Made by a program: the position numbers and the translations under genes. A stretch of DNA of 64,000 nucleotides, taken from positions 1,674,001 to 1,738,000 of the forward strand of contig NBBA01000005.1 in assembly GCA_002794785.1 (NCBI GenBank). Reading direction: 5' to 3'. This DNA comes from Coniferiporia sulphurascens (Eukaryota > Basidiomycota > Agaricomycetes > Hymenochaetales > Hymenochaetaceae). Shown here in pieces: positions 1 to 10,968 of this stretch; the first letter of the stretch is position 1, and every line of letters starts with the position of its first letter. The notes under the pieces are model-generated. The model saw only the letters and a program-made list of their open reading frames with translations, ran no database searches and had not been told where the DNA came from.

Positions 1-42
1 CCAGGAAAATGCATAAGCGCAGAAAGAGGTCTATCCTGACAG

Positions 43-1759
43 TTAAAAGCCACGAAGTCCGAGGACATGCCGTACGTCACTAGTAAAGCGTAACGAGTCA
101 AGGAAAGGGAGAAGGTCGAGTAGAGCTTCGTCATTGGGGTCGTGTGTCCAGCCTTCAATCGGGATCCCGTTTGCTGAGCGAAGGCATTCACGAGGTCAGA
201 ACTACACGTGCCATTGGCAAGAGCACGCACCTTGATTTATGCTATAACTTACGGGTGAGTTATCGATCAGGCAAATGCGCGCAAGGTCTTCATTCAGAAC
301 CGAAAGGTCCTTTGAGTATGCACCGTTCGGGAGCTGCGTGCAGTGCTGGGTTGCACAAGAGTTTCAGCAGTGAAAACCCACTAAAACATCTGCAGCTTAA
401 ACACGCACTTCTCGGAAGAAACGAAGCGCAAGGATACCCCGTCCAGCATCCAGCCAATCAATGACAGGATCAGCGTACTCTTTCATCGACGCCGTAAAAA
501 TGACGAGGGTATACCACGTAGATACCTGGATTAAAAGTTAGCGTAAACCCTCATTAGGGCGCTCACTAGACCGCGCTGACCTTGCGCAAGAAATAATCCA
601 CGAAGGGTCGTTTATACACGTGGTACAGCGTGCTGCGGCCACCCAATACGACCTCAACCATGTGCCCCGCGCCCCTGCTTCGCCCGAAGCCAATGAGGTT
701 CCCTAGGTTGAGCAATCCGCTGTTACCGCCCGCCGGAAATAGTGGTCGTGTTGTCGAGTGGATGAGTGTCTCATCTAAATCAAGCACGAGCGTCTTCCGG
801 GTATGAAGCGGTGTGGGTCTTGCCGGTGGTGAGGGAGGTGCTAATGAAGACTGCACGTTACGACCGCGTGGCGGAGTCTGTGGTGAGAGATTCGAAGCCG
901 ACAAGGAGTAAGACGTTATGACACCCGGTAATAGTGGTTGTTGGTCATCGTCGGAATTGGACGGGTCAGGGGGAATGAGGTTGAAAGTAGGCGGAGGTGG
1001 GACTATGGATTGGCTTAGCGGAGACGGTGTTGGAGATTTAGTTTGTGGCTGCAGCACATATTCCACTATTGAGGACGCGTGGGCACGAACAGACGAAGTC
1101 CTGCCAGCTGATTTTGCCCTAAGCCGCGCTTCTAGGGCACTGACCAGGTCGCTGTCGTCGTCCTTTTCGTCTCTGCCCGTCTCTGGCGCCCGCTTACGCG
1201 GCTCGTGCCGCAGCGAGCGCACAAAGCCAAGCCACAACGCACCGAGCCAATTTGTGAGTAGAACGAGCACCCGAATAAAGAACACCTGTTGAATCCAGCT
1301 GAGCTCCGGTGTAAGCGACTTGGACTGAACGGGGCTACTATTCAAGGTAGGAGGAGCGGGGTGCCGTACCGACGCAGACGTAGACGGTGACACGGACTCG
1401 GCTGAGGACGAGGACGACGCCGTATCGGTAGATGAGGCTACAGACGAGGAAGTGGATGCAGACGACGACGTTGGAAGCTGAAAACGCAAACTATTTGGTG
1501 TAGAGCCGGAGCGTTTCCGCGCGCGCACGGGTGGCGGCGCGAGCCTGCGTCGCAGATGCTCAGACCGTGCCTGCTCCGGCGTCGAAAAGAAAAACGAGCG
1601 GGCAGAAGACCACGATCGTATACGCTTTAGCGGCGGCGACGCGCCGTTGCCATCAGCGGGTGGACAGTACTCGCCGGTTGGTGTTGATGGCGGGGTAGTC
1701 GGTGCAGAGGCAGACGCAAGGACGTCGTATTGCCGGGAGAGGTAAGAAAGCGAGTTCAT
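43..1759 (-). CDS. NEM1: Nem1-type protein phosphatase catalytic subunit (FCP1/CTDNEP1 family)
   Basis: Phosphatase of the Nem1-Spo7 complex at the ER/nuclear envelope. In the family it dephosphorylates the phosphatidate phosphatase Pah1/lipin and so controls nuclear membrane and lipid-droplet synthesis. Seen: a long Ser/Thr/Pro-rich N-terminus, one hydrophobic segment near residues 155-180 ([17 protein letters not shown]), then the FCP1 domain with catalytic DLDETLIHS near residue 325, followed by [12 protein letters not shown] and LIDNSP. I read four exons, complement(43..173, 231..345, 409..525, 581..1759), giving 513 codons with all junctions in phase; the last residues end at TAA 43-45. 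The C-terminal half aligns by eye with Dullard/CTDNEP1 order ([27 protein letters not shown]). The identity is secure; the N-terminus is the first ATG of the open frame. Confidence 0.93.
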
Positions 1760-2085
1760 GGGGTCGATCGAGATTCAGAGATGTCCAGCGAGCTCTGCGG
1801 CGGCATGCAGAACGTGCGTCGAGACTCTCTGGGCAGGGTTACTAGATCACGACGATGGGAGGCATGAGGGACATGGCGGGCAACGAACAATTTCAAGTTT
1901 GTGCGTGGTCACACTTCGCCTCAAAGCGATTATCCCATTCTCTTCCTTCGTTCAGTGACACTCATTCGCGAAAAAAAACAGGGCTGGTCATCGTGCAACT
2001 CTCATTCAATTATCTATTTGCTGCTATGCTATCAGTACATGCTGCTTGCGTCTCGAACTACTTGGGTGGGAACTTATTGACAGCT

Positions 2086-2998
2086 TCAGGCCGAGGTCAG
2101 TGGGAATTTCTTCAAAATAATTTCTGCAAGTGGTCCCGCCGACGCCGGGTTCTGGCCCGTGAGCAGATTCCCGGACGTAACCACCTTGACCTGATCACAA
2201 GGCCTTATCAGCGTGTGTACATCCAGGGCGAAAAATGGGACGTACTCCCCAGGGCTCAGCAGCCTTAACATACTTCCCACCGAGCTCGCCGATCCTGGTC
2301 TCCAAGAGAAAAGGGACGTCCTGCATACTGCAGTTCATAATCTGCACTGGACTACTTCGGCTCGTTGCTTACCGCCGTTTTCTTGACTTGTTCCTCCTCA
2401 ACATTGGAGAATCCGGTCACCTCTCTGCCCTCAAAAATGGATCTGCCTTGGGCGTCCATAACACCGGCTAATGCGCTGCACAGTCCTCAGCCACGGAGTT
2501 ACAATTCACTCGTAAAATGAGGGGCGTACGCAGTGCCGTGACACACGGCAGAAACAATTTTGTTCTGTCTGTAGAACTGGGTGGCGAGCTCAATGTTGAC
2601 GGGATCCGTAGCGAGGTCAAGGACGGGGCCGTGGCCACCGACGTAGAACACAGCTTCATATTCACTCGCGTCAACATCTTTGAGATACTTGGCGCTCTCG
2701 AGCTTGGACTTGACGACGGTGTCCCGGAGGAACGCGGTACTCTGGTCGTCGGTGAACATTTTGACACTGTCAGGGTCCACTGGGGGGTTGGGGCCAGCGG
2801 GGGCGGCGAAATCAATGTCACAGTTGTGAGAGAGGATATAGTACGGGTGAGCGGCCTCGGGGAGATACCAGCCCTGACAATAACACGCTTGGTCAAGAGA
2901 GACTCGGCATGAGCAGAAAGTGAGTGCAAGCTGACCGTGTTGCTGCCCGTGAGGGTTTTGTCGGCGGAGGTGAATACAAAGAGGATTTTGGGTGCCAT
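2086..2998 (-). CDS. Hsp31-like DJ-1/PfpI family protein (glyoxalase III type)
   Basis: DJ-1/ThiJ/PfpI superfamily, class I glutamine amidotransferase-like fold. Fungal Hsp31 relatives convert methylglyoxal to D-lactate without glutathione and protect against oxidative and carbonyl stress. Five exons, complement(2086..2190, 2246..2320, 2373..2475, 2530..2873, 2936..2998), give 229 residues, the usual Hsp31 size. Seen: start MAPKILFVFTSADK, the substrate Glu in WYLPEAAHPYY (about residue 27), VGGHGPVLDL, the nucleophilic-elbow Cys in SAVCHGTAAL (about residue 132), EGREVTGFSN and the C-terminal LLTGQNPASAG. All three sites expected of an active glyoxalase III are present. It is divergent from the alanyl-tRNA editing gene, with a gap of about 210 bp. 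Confidence 0.92.
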
Positions 2999-3208
2999 TA
3001 TCAGTCGCGTTGAGGGTGGAAAGAGGATGGGATGGGAAGGGAAGAAAGGGTGTAGCTGCGGGTACTACTGGTCCCAGGCTGGCTATATGCGTCATAATAT
3101 ATGTGTGTACAACCGTGTGTGGAGGATTAAGCAGCTCGGATTACGTATGTAGTGGTCATTCGGCACCACCCGCACCTCCAGTACGCCTTTTCAAGTTGTA
3201 CCGCTCCC

Positions 3209-5029
3209 ATGGCCGCTGCAGCCCTCGTCCTCCCCGCCGTGCCCGTCACGCCCCCGGACTACCACAGGATAGTCTCCCCCCACCTCTCTATCCCGAACGA
3301 CAAGTCTTTACCAGTCCCAGTCGGCTTGCTTGCCTGCCAGCGTCAGTCTGCTACCCTTCGACCCGCTCACTGGGGCTATCTTGCTTAATGCCTCCTGCAT
3401 CTAGGCGATCCGCTTCTCAGAGAGCTCTCGTCAGTGGTTGTCAGCTGCAATGTTCATCAGCCAGTGGAACAGGTATCCTCGGCTAGTAAGAAAAAGAAGC
3501 AGTTCGCTGTATCAGACAAGCTATTCGAGGTGATACTGCATGACACGATCCTGTTCCCAGAAGGAGGCGGTCAGCCCTCGGACGTAGGCTTCCTCAGAAC
3601 GACGAATGGCGAGGAATACGACGTCCTTGAGGTTAAGCGCCATGGTGGGCATGCAGTTCACTTCGTAAAGTCCAAGGATGGAGAAGTACTCGGCCTCGAA
3701 GTTGGCGCACAAGTCACTGCTGCGCTGGGTGATGCCGGCTGCATGAGAAGATTAGATCACGTATGTTCGACTTTCACTATTTCCCGCGAAGTAGTTACTG
3801 ATTTCTACTATTTTGCCATGACTTCGACTATATGCGCTCTGATTTCTGGCTGCTTTCTCACTTCCATCGCTGTTCTTGCTTCTAGATGTGTATGCATACC
3901 TCTCAGCACGTCCTCTCCGCCCTTCTGGAGACTCACCTGAACCTCCCCACTCTTTCTTGGGCACTCACTGTATATCCAACTCCTGCGTATGTGGAGCTTC
4001 CGCGCGCGCTTACACCCGACGAGATCGTTCGCATTCAAACAATGGCACATACGCTTGCATACGAAGGCCGGAGCGTGCATGTTGAAGTTGAACCACTTGA
4101 CCTTGAGAACCATCCTGGTGTCGCTACGCTTGAGTCTGGCCGAACCGTTGGCAAAGCGCTTCCAAAGGATTACACAGGAGGTGTCAAGCGCACGGTGGTC
4201 ATTGATGGTGTTGATAGAAATCCGTGAGTACATCTTCCGGTGATCGCCCCGCCCCCTGTGCCAATATATATATAACATTTCTTGGTAAAATGGGAGTATT
4301 TAGTTACTAACTCAGTCTTGTCGTAGTTGCTGCGGGACGCACCTCCCATCCCTCCATAACTTGCAGCTCTTTATTCTCCCGCAGGCTGAATCTCTCTCTC
4401 GCGGGAGTACAAGCACATCACGGCTATTCTTCTTGTGTGGCCCGCGTCTGCACGCACACCTAGCAGCTTCGCACACCCTCGTGACTGAAACTGCCGGTGT
4501 AATGTCATGCGGTGCGTCGCAAGTGCCCGCTCGCGTCGCGCAAGTCGTCGAAGAGCGCCGTCGTGTGGAAAAGCGTGCAGAAGAGCTTGCGACCGAACTC
4601 GCGGGGGCCGTTTCAAGTGGATTATTGTCCGAAATGGAGCAGAGCATCAATTCCTCGGGAGATGGACGAGTGCCTTACTCTAAGCATTACCACCGCATGG
4701 ACGACCCTGCAAGTGCTCTGACGTTTTTGCAAGCTATTTCCTCAGCGTTTGCAAATGCGCTAACCGCCTCGCCGAACGCTGCAGCACGCCCTTATGTTCT
4801 TGTGCTGAGCTCCTCTCCAACCTCGCAAACAGGAACGAGTACATCGACAGTACTCCTGCTAAGTTCCGACGAGAAGCTCGTCAAACTCGTAGGCGATACG
4901 CTGAAGGCTAAGCTTGGCGTAAAGGGCGGGGGGCGTGGCGTGCGCTGGAGCGGGAAATGGGTCGGCGTTTGGAAGAACGCCAAAGAAGGCGCAGTTGTCA
5001 ATGAAATATTGGCAGGCGTGCAAGCCTAA
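3209..5029 (+). CDS. Alanyl-tRNA editing protein (AlaX-L/AARSD1-like)
   Basis: Free-standing editing domain that hydrolyses Ser-tRNA(Ala), a trans-acting proofreader for alanyl-tRNA synthetase errors. Four exons, join(3209..3341, 3405..3760, 3886..4223, 4327..5029), give 509 residues in phase. Seen: LACQRDPLLRELSSVVVSC, then the tRNA-editing core LFPEGGGQPSD, RRLDHMCMHTSQHVLSA with the HxxxH zinc motif, and the second zinc motif NPCCGTHLPS. The C-terminal part carries a charged helix (VEERRRVEKRAEELATEL) and a DHHA1-like tail. The start is the ATG in MAAAALVLPAV, which places the conserved CQRDP block near residue 45 as in AARSD1. No aminoacylation domain is present. Confidence 0.92.
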
Positions 5030-5492
5030 AGTATATACTGTAAGTATAGTTATCATAGTTATCATATCGCTCGGAGCATGAAAAGCGTATATCTTTGGTA
5101 GGGTCGGTGTTGTATACAACATATAACATATACATGACATGTGTGAAGGAAAAGAAAAAAATGCGTCGGGAGCCCATTTAAGATAAATTGCGGTAAAACA
5201 GTGTATAATAAACTTGATGGATATGGATGAAAAAGCCGGTAAAAAAGGAACATGAAATGATTCAAATCCGCCATGCGTACAGTGCAAGGACATTTCATTC
5301 TATTGCGTGATGCGGGTATGCTGAGGCTGTTCCATTGGGGAGGGGCCGGGGGACTTGACTTCGGTGCAGCCGTCCTCCGACGGTGCCTCAATCTCGTCCT
5401 CGCTTGTGTATTCGTTGTCGGCTACCATACCGACGTCTGTGACGTAGACTATGATTCAAGTTAGTATGACCGGTCTAGAAGGGCTTTAGACA
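5030..5492. other. Convergent intergenic/3' region
   Basis: Tail-to-tail spacer between the tRNA-editing gene and the RING gene. It is AT-rich with short alternating tracts (tatacaacatataacatatac near 5112). The short frames here have no recognisable protein similarity. I see nothing else. Confidence 0.6.
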
Positions 5493-6604
5493 CTAACGTT
5501 CTGCACCATTATTCTCGGTGCTAACGGATGCACCTTCCGAGGAGAGCGAGTCCGAGCTGTAGGAGAGACTGCTCCCTTCACTGTGTGCATTCTCATCCTC
5601 TTCTATGTAATCACTGTCCAATTCGTCGTCGTCCAGCTCGATATCCCCGTCCTCCGCAAATATCCGGAAGTCCGAGCCCGGGAATCCAATTGTGTTTGTA
5701 GCACTTGTGTGGTCTTCCCCATCGTCGAGCATATCCAAATCTACGTCGACGTCGGTGTCGAAATCGCTCGTGGGCAGGAGGTCTAAGTCGCCGTCGTCTG
5801 TGAACGCGTCGTCGTCCTCGTCGTCCTCGCCAGGTACGTACTCGCCCCCGTCGGATGACTCGTACTCGGCCTCGTCAAGGGGCGTGAACACAAAGAAGGT
5901 CTGCCTGCACGTAGGACAGCTGCCATGCTGTATTTTCGTTATTGTTGCATATATGCATATAGGGGAGAAAGATTAAATGACTGAGCGCAATGTGGGGTAT
6001 AAGGGTGACGTACGTGCGACCCAATCCACTCGGCTAGGCTAGACAGAGAAACTGTTCAGTCGTTCACATAAACTTGAAACACAAGGGCAACCACGTACTC
6101 TCTCCGACAGAATACATGACCACACCCGCTTAATTTTACGACGCCAGTCATTCCCTCATCCTGGCTCGACGGAGACTGGACCAAGATACCCTCCTGTCCA
6201 CATTCATGTGTCGACTTCTCCTCGTCGAGTATCGTGCTGAGCGGGATGAGACATATTGGGCACGCATCATCACAGAAGACATCGCCGGACACGAGATGCG
6301 GGAGCGCGCGCAGCAAGCGCAGTGCTTGTTGCCTGTCAAGCACATTGTCAGTAAGCGTGCAAAGGACAAACGGTTTGAAAATACAAGGAAGAGACCTACA
6401 CTTCCCGTTCCCTTTGCTCTGTTATGTAGACCGGGACTGGCATTGCGCCGTAATACAGTCGAGGAGGCAGACAAGCCGCGGGTGCGACCAGTGGTTCGGT
6501 TCAGAAAGGCGGGCGCGCCGCTCCAAACGCGGATCACGTGATCTTGTTGGTACCTTCTTCCAGGTTCCCACTGGCAGAGCTATTGCGAGGAGCACTAGTA
6601 CCAA
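5493..6604 (-). CDS. RING-finger protein, probable E3 ubiquitin ligase
   Basis: Predicted RING-HC protein with an acidic tail; by family it would pass ubiquitin from an E2 to a substrate, which is unknown. Four exons, complement(5493..5927, 6014..6038, 6099..6395, 6432..6604), give 309 residues in phase. The RING is split over three exons: CPICLIPL, then GCGHVFCRRDLAEWIGSH, then HGSCPTCRQTFF. It has the complete C3HC4 spacing, with a long insert between the first two pairs. The C-terminal 130 residues are very acidic and serine-rich (EDDEDDDAF, SSLSYSSDS). The third exon is only 25 nt and the first intron only 36 nt. The N-terminal exon (MVLVLLAIALPVGTW) could start elsewhere; the RING part is firm. 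Confidence 0.78.
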
Positions 6605-6748
6605 GTACCAGTAACGTTAATTTATTGCTTCTGTTCTACGGTGCTTACGTGGAATGATTATAGACACGAAACCTACGATAAGCCACGAAAAACCAAGAGA
6701 CATTAAGATGAAACTAACTTGAAAGAAACATCGATATCTATATCACAT

Positions 6749-9019
6749 TCAAGTCTTGGGCAGACCCATAATCCGTTCAATACCCAGCAATAAAGGAGTT
6801 TCCTCACTAATATTATCTAGGGCTGCACTTCCGCCTTCGCCCTCCTTTATAACATGCGCCCCGAACATTGTCGGGCTCGATGGTTTAGGGATGCCACGCA
6901 TGTTTCGTGAACCCCAGCTCTGCAAGACGATTTCATCCACCTTATCCAGCGCCGAGTGACGTACATCATACTTTTCCTTTGGTGATGTAGGCCTTATAGG
7001 CGCGGTTCCTAGCCGCTCCTTATTTTCTGGACCGCTCCTCCGTGGCCACTTTAGTGGTGTATCAGACGCTGGGTGCCTGACATTGCGAGACGGTGAGAAG
7101 GACAGAAGTACCTTGTCTTGGTCATGAGAGGACAGGTGCGGATGACTTCCGCTCACTTTTGCACTTCTAGCAGGCGATCGTTTGGTCAACTTATTTGGAC
7201 GACGGGGACTTGATGGGGATTGGCGCACGGGCGAGTCACGCCATGAACTCAGGTCACCATTCTGGTGCTGAGCAGTATGTTGGTCTTGCACAACAATTTT
7301 CGCTGGTATAAAGCGCTGGGGAAGACAGTTTATCGACGGGACACCAGAGCTGAAGAGAAGCTCTGATTCCAGACGTGGCGAGTTGACAAGCGGCGGGCTC
7401 GCCGGTAAGATATGCTGACGCGTCACAAGACTTGAGCCAGGTGAAGCGTCAGATTCATCTAATATCCCCGTTCTTCGCCTCCTTATCGTCGGCCCAGACT
7501 TACGTCGTGGCATATACGTGTATTTGTCTTCGGCAGTTGACAAGTCATTCAATGGGGAGCTGTAAATTCGCGTGCTCAGCAAAGTATCACCCCTGAAGCC
7601 GTCGCGATGCACGTGCTTTCTCTCCGGTGTATATGCCTTCGATGGTGACTGAAGCTCGTCTATTGCAATTGCAAAGTCAGAATTTGAACGCCAGTGACCA
7701 CGTGTGTGGAACGCGGTCTCGTCCCGTTTCAGGATGCCTGCAGAAGCCATTGGACTGTGAGGGACGTCGGACTTGTCTTGCAGGAGAATGCCTTCTTCTA
7801 GTTCAGGCGTTCTCTGCGATCTATCAATCCTCTCCGCTCTCCATTTTTTGTGTGTATGACTTGGGCTGAACTGCACTCGAAGCTTCTCCACGATTCGGCG
7901 CCGAATTGATTTGTGGCGCACCGTATCCTGCCGACGGACCGACTGTCGTGCATCTGTGTAGTCCTCGTCGTCCTCATCTGACGTGGCGACGGAGCCAAAT
8001 ACAGTGGGAGCAAGAGGTGACCCAGGTCCCTCCACCAATACACTATCTCGTACCTTGCCGTCTGTCTTATTGAAGACATTCGTTGATAGAACCTGCGTTT
8101 GCGGCGCTAGCTTGGATGTCGAATGTCGACTTTCACCGATGCAGTCCGATGCGGAATGCACACGACCATAGGTAAAACCCGCAAGCGGCGGAGAACGGAG
8201 TACAACAGGCAAGCCAATATAAGGCCATGTGACACCTCCAGAAGATTGGTCTAAAGTCTTCGCTTCCTCACGACGGCGAGGTGTCATGCTTCGTGGACAC
8301 AGTGCTTTCGTCTCTTCATCAGGACCTTTACGTGTGAAGCCCGCACCGCCCTTCTCCTTGCTAGGGCTTGGGTCCCTCTCAATACTTGTGTACCGCGAGC
8401 CAGTAAAGGTGCCCAAGTTCCGCCCCTGCCTCCTCTTCCAGAATTCATATCCCCACCAGCCGCATGTAACACCTAACGCACCACTGATGATACCAAATAA
8501 CGGAGTGAGAAGGAGAGGATTAAAAGACTTTTGATAAGCTGAGGTCGGCGCGTGCGAGTCATGAGAAGGCGATGCCAGTGGGGGAAGGGCCATGATAGTA
8601 ATCGCGGGGGTACTGGTGCTCAGAATAACTTGCGAAGCCATTGTGCTTAAGGCAGGATCAGACTCGGAGCTTAACGATGACATGGTTCCGCTCGTAGCCG
8701 AGGGTGTTATGTTGGAGGGATTTGAGGCACTAGCATTTGCTTCGTTAGGCAGAACAAAAGGTGTAGATGGGGGACGTGCGGACGTCGAAGGTAGAGGATA
8801 AGACCACCAATAATCGAAACCCGATGGGGTGATAGACGCATCCGGAGGACCCTCCAGAAACGAGGAAGGCGAGTCTTGTCGTTTGTAATTTATGTGCGGG
8901 ACAGTAAGCTGCAAATCCTGAGAAGAAGCAGAGGAGTATGCACAAGGGAGTGAAAACAGTATATATATAGGTACGACCATGCGCAGGACGCGAAAATAAC
9001 TCCCATGCCCCCAGGACAT
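6749..9019 (-). CDS. Single-pass membrane protein of unknown function
   Basis: Unbroken 756-residue frame. Seen: an N-terminal signal peptide (hydrophobic VVPIYILFSLPCAYSSA), a Ser/Thr/Pro-rich ectodomain of about 130 residues with NAS and NIT N-glycosylation sequons, one transmembrane helix near residues 170-190 (LLLTPLFGIISGALGVTCG) followed by the stop-transfer WKRRQGRN, and a long basic Ser/Pro-rich cytoplasmic tail (SVRRQDTVRHKSIRRR, TIRRRRTG). This layout resembles fungal surface sensors or anchors, but no Wsc, Mid2 or Msb2 domain is recognisable, so I assign no function. The tail has many SP and basic-SP sites, suggesting phosphorylation (inference). The start ATG directly precedes the signal peptide. 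Confidence 0.75.
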   Translation of the reverse strand: MSWGHGSYFRVLRMVVPIYILFSLPCAYSSASSQDLQLTVPHINYKRQDSPSSFLEGPPDASITPSGFDYWWSYPLPSTSARPPSTPFVLPNEANASASNPSNITPSATSGTMSSLSSESDPALSTMASQVILSTSTPAITIMALPPLASPSHDSHAPTSAYQKSFNPLLLTPLFGIISGALGVTCGWWGYEFWKRRQGRNLGTFTGSRYTSIERDPSPSKEKGGAGFTRKGPDEETKALCPRSMTPRRREEAKTLDQSSGGVTWPYIGLPVVLRSPPLAGFTYGRVHSASDCIGESRHSTSKLAPQTQVLSTNVFNKTDGKVRDSVLVEGPGSPLAPTVFGSVATSDEDDEDYTDARQSVRRQDTVRHKSIRRRIVEKLRVQFSPSHTHKKWRAERIDRSQRTPELEEGILLQDKSDVPHSPMASAGILKRDETAFHTRGHWRSNSDFAIAIDELQSPSKAYTPERKHVHRDGFRGDTLLSTRIYSSPLNDLSTAEDKYTYMPRRKSGPTIRRRRTGILDESDASPGSSLVTRQHILPASPPLVNSPRLESELLFSSGVPSINCLPQRFIPAKIVVQDQHTAQHQNGDLSSWRDSPVRQSPSSPRRPNKLTKRSPARSAKVSGSHPHLSSHDQDKVLLSFSPSRNVRHPASDTPLKWPRRSGPENKERLGTAPIRPTSPKEKYDVRHSALDKVDEIVLQSWGSRNMRGIPKPSSPTMFGAHVIKEGEGGSAALDNISEETPLLLGIERIMGLPKT

Positions 9020-9083
9020 GACAGGAAGAGAACGACCGATATGAGCCAGCTACCGTGTTAAGCCCAAGAAGTCGTGCCAGGCG

Positions 9084-9812
9084 TTAAAAGGGTACGGCTG
9101 TGCTCGGTACCAGTGTGATGGTCCCTATGCGGAGTTCGACACCAAGTGCAGACAGGTCGGCGTGCGGATTGTCAAGTGTAAGTCCCGCAGCAATAAAAGT
9201 CGAGCGACGAACGAGATACGACGAAGGCGAGTATGATGGACCAGTGAGAGCTGAACGACGAGTATTCCTCCAGAAGGTTTTCGGGCGGACTAACCAAAAT
9301 AATTAGAATTTCTGACAAAGGGGGATAGAACTACTCAGTGCTCTGAACTTACAAAGGGGCGGCGGAGGACGTGCCAGATCGGATTGAGGGTGGGAGGCAG
9401 GCCCTAGTAAACTTGGAGTTGAGGGATAGCAGAAAGGACGGAAAGAGTCGGTGTATGACGTTTCTTGAAATTCTGCAGAGTCCAGATCCTCTTCCGACGC
9501 GTCTGTCAAAGATTCGTCGTCCTCTAGCACGGTAGGCGGGCGTGTCGACGGGCGCGACTGCCTTTCCGGACGAACACGACGTACCCTAAGCGCTGAGCGG
9601 AAAGAGTTGTGAGGGGGAGAAAGCAAGGAGGAGTCGAACTGCTGGCCACGGGAGCTTGGCGGGTTGGTAGGTGAGGCTGGCACATCGTGGTCGATCGAAG
9701 ATGGATGTGAAAAGAGACTGGCCGAGTTAGAGTATCTCGCAGAGATCTGAGACTGAGGGGGAATTGAGAAAGCAAGGAATGGCTGGGGAGAAAGGATCGT
9801 CAAGTCGGCCAT
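9084..9812 (-). CDS. Conserved-looking protein of unknown function
   Basis: Not recognised. Two exons, complement(9084..9289, 9353..9812), give 221 residues: the first exon ends CCCCTTT and is followed by gtaagt, the acceptor is ttag at 9290-9293, and the join stays in phase to TAA at 9084-9086. Seen: a low-complexity Ser/Pro N-terminus, an acidic stretch (VLEDDESLTDASEEDLDSAE) and a more ordered C-terminus (TFWRNTRRSALTG, LTLDNPHADLSALGVEL). Its stop lies only 64 bp upstream of the ATG of the membrane-protein gene on the same strand. The reading after the intron looks like real coding sequence, but no family name can be given. Confidence 0.55.
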
Positions 9813-10344
9813 TGCGATAGTAGCGGAAAATAAATGTGAGTCCAGATATACCTTTAGGTAGTGCGATTATTCGGGGCAGCTCGCTTTATAAGCCATTGCA
9901 TATGCGGAGATTTTCTTATTTTGGAGAAAAAATCTTTATATAGAATGCCGAGATTATCTGAGATTGAAATGGCGCAATGCCGGGATGTATTTTGTCACCG
10001 TTTATCACTCTTCAAATGTAATTTCTCTACATTGCAATGTTTTATTCCACCCGGAATAGCGTCAGCGTGTAAAGTATGGCCCTGTAGAAAAATCTCAGCA
10101 AGCTGGCAGGCTGCACCTGGCAAGAAATCCGTAATAATATAACTTAAAATAATCAACAATGAAGTCCTCTACACAGTAGAGTCCGCCTGGAAATGATGAA
10201 GCACGTTAAATAAATAAAAATAATGGTGAGTTCTTATGCATTTGTTGCGTGTCCTCATGCGGAGGATTATCAGAGCTATCGGGGCCTTTCCTCACCATCA
10301 GTCTATAATACGATTGCTCAATTAAAAAGTGGGTGTTGGAAGTA
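9813..10344. other. AT-rich upstream region left of the foldback element
   Basis: Upstream region of the minus-strand gene starting at 9812. On that strand a TATAAAG sits at 9884-9890, about 75 bp before the ATG, and a second TATATAAAG lies near 9934-9942; either could be a TATA box (inference). The short frames here have no recognisable protein. It ends at the TA dinucleotide (10343-10344) that flanks the transposable element. Confidence 0.5.
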
Positions 10345-10968
10345 CAGTGACCCAATAAACTGTTGCAATGTTTTGTGGCTTCGAAATAAACCCTCTATAT
10401 CTCAACAAATATGGCACATAAATACAAACTAAAAATATCTTTCAAAAGCCCTGTATCCCAGCTTTCCAGTGATAGTTTATGTATGGCATAATGTGAAAAA
10501 TTGAGGTAGTTATGGACCTCTCAATCAGGCATAGCATTGCAACAGTTTATTGGGTAGCAAAAATAAAACATAAGAATGTTCTACATATCCATTTTTTCAT
10601 AAACAACTTTTCTGGAAACAAAAACCAGATGTAGCAGTAGGCTATACACATAGTTCAGAGTACTTTATATTGGCAGCAGCCATCCCCATCACAAAGAAAT
10701 CCCATTCTGCTGTGTGGAAAATGCACATCCTCATCTTTCTCAACGCTGGACAATCCTCCCTCAAGATTGCATTGTTTATTGGTGTAATACATAGTATTAT
10801 ATCCAGGCCTTACTATATGAGTGTCACTGACCTTAACAATGCCACTGGTAGTTGACCATCAAGGCTGTTACCTGCAAATGTTCAATATTATCACCACTTT
10901 AAGTGTAATGTACAAGGCTATCCTGGAGTTTTTCTTCACTAACCTCACTGCAGAGCTTCCCATACATC
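10345..10968 (+). repeat. Left long inverted-repeat arm
   Basis: 624-bp arm matching 11303-11926 in inverted orientation without a mismatch that I could find. Within it the 20-mer CCCAATAAACTGTTGCAATG occurs at 10351-10370 and its exact reverse complement at 10535-10554, so the first 210 bp form a small terminal-inverted-repeat unit of their own. A 61-codon frame (10670-10855) is mirrored in the right arm and has no recognisable homology. Confidence 0.85.

Noticed and set aside
1758..2268. Several plus-strand frames between NEM1 and the Hsp31-like gene
   Set aside because: They are short, overlap the last Hsp31 exon in antisense and share no motif with known proteins.
10670..10855. 61-codon frame, repeated on the other strand at 11416-11601
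   Set aside because: It is duplicated only because the arms are inverted copies; no protein family is recognisable, so it is not listed as a gene.
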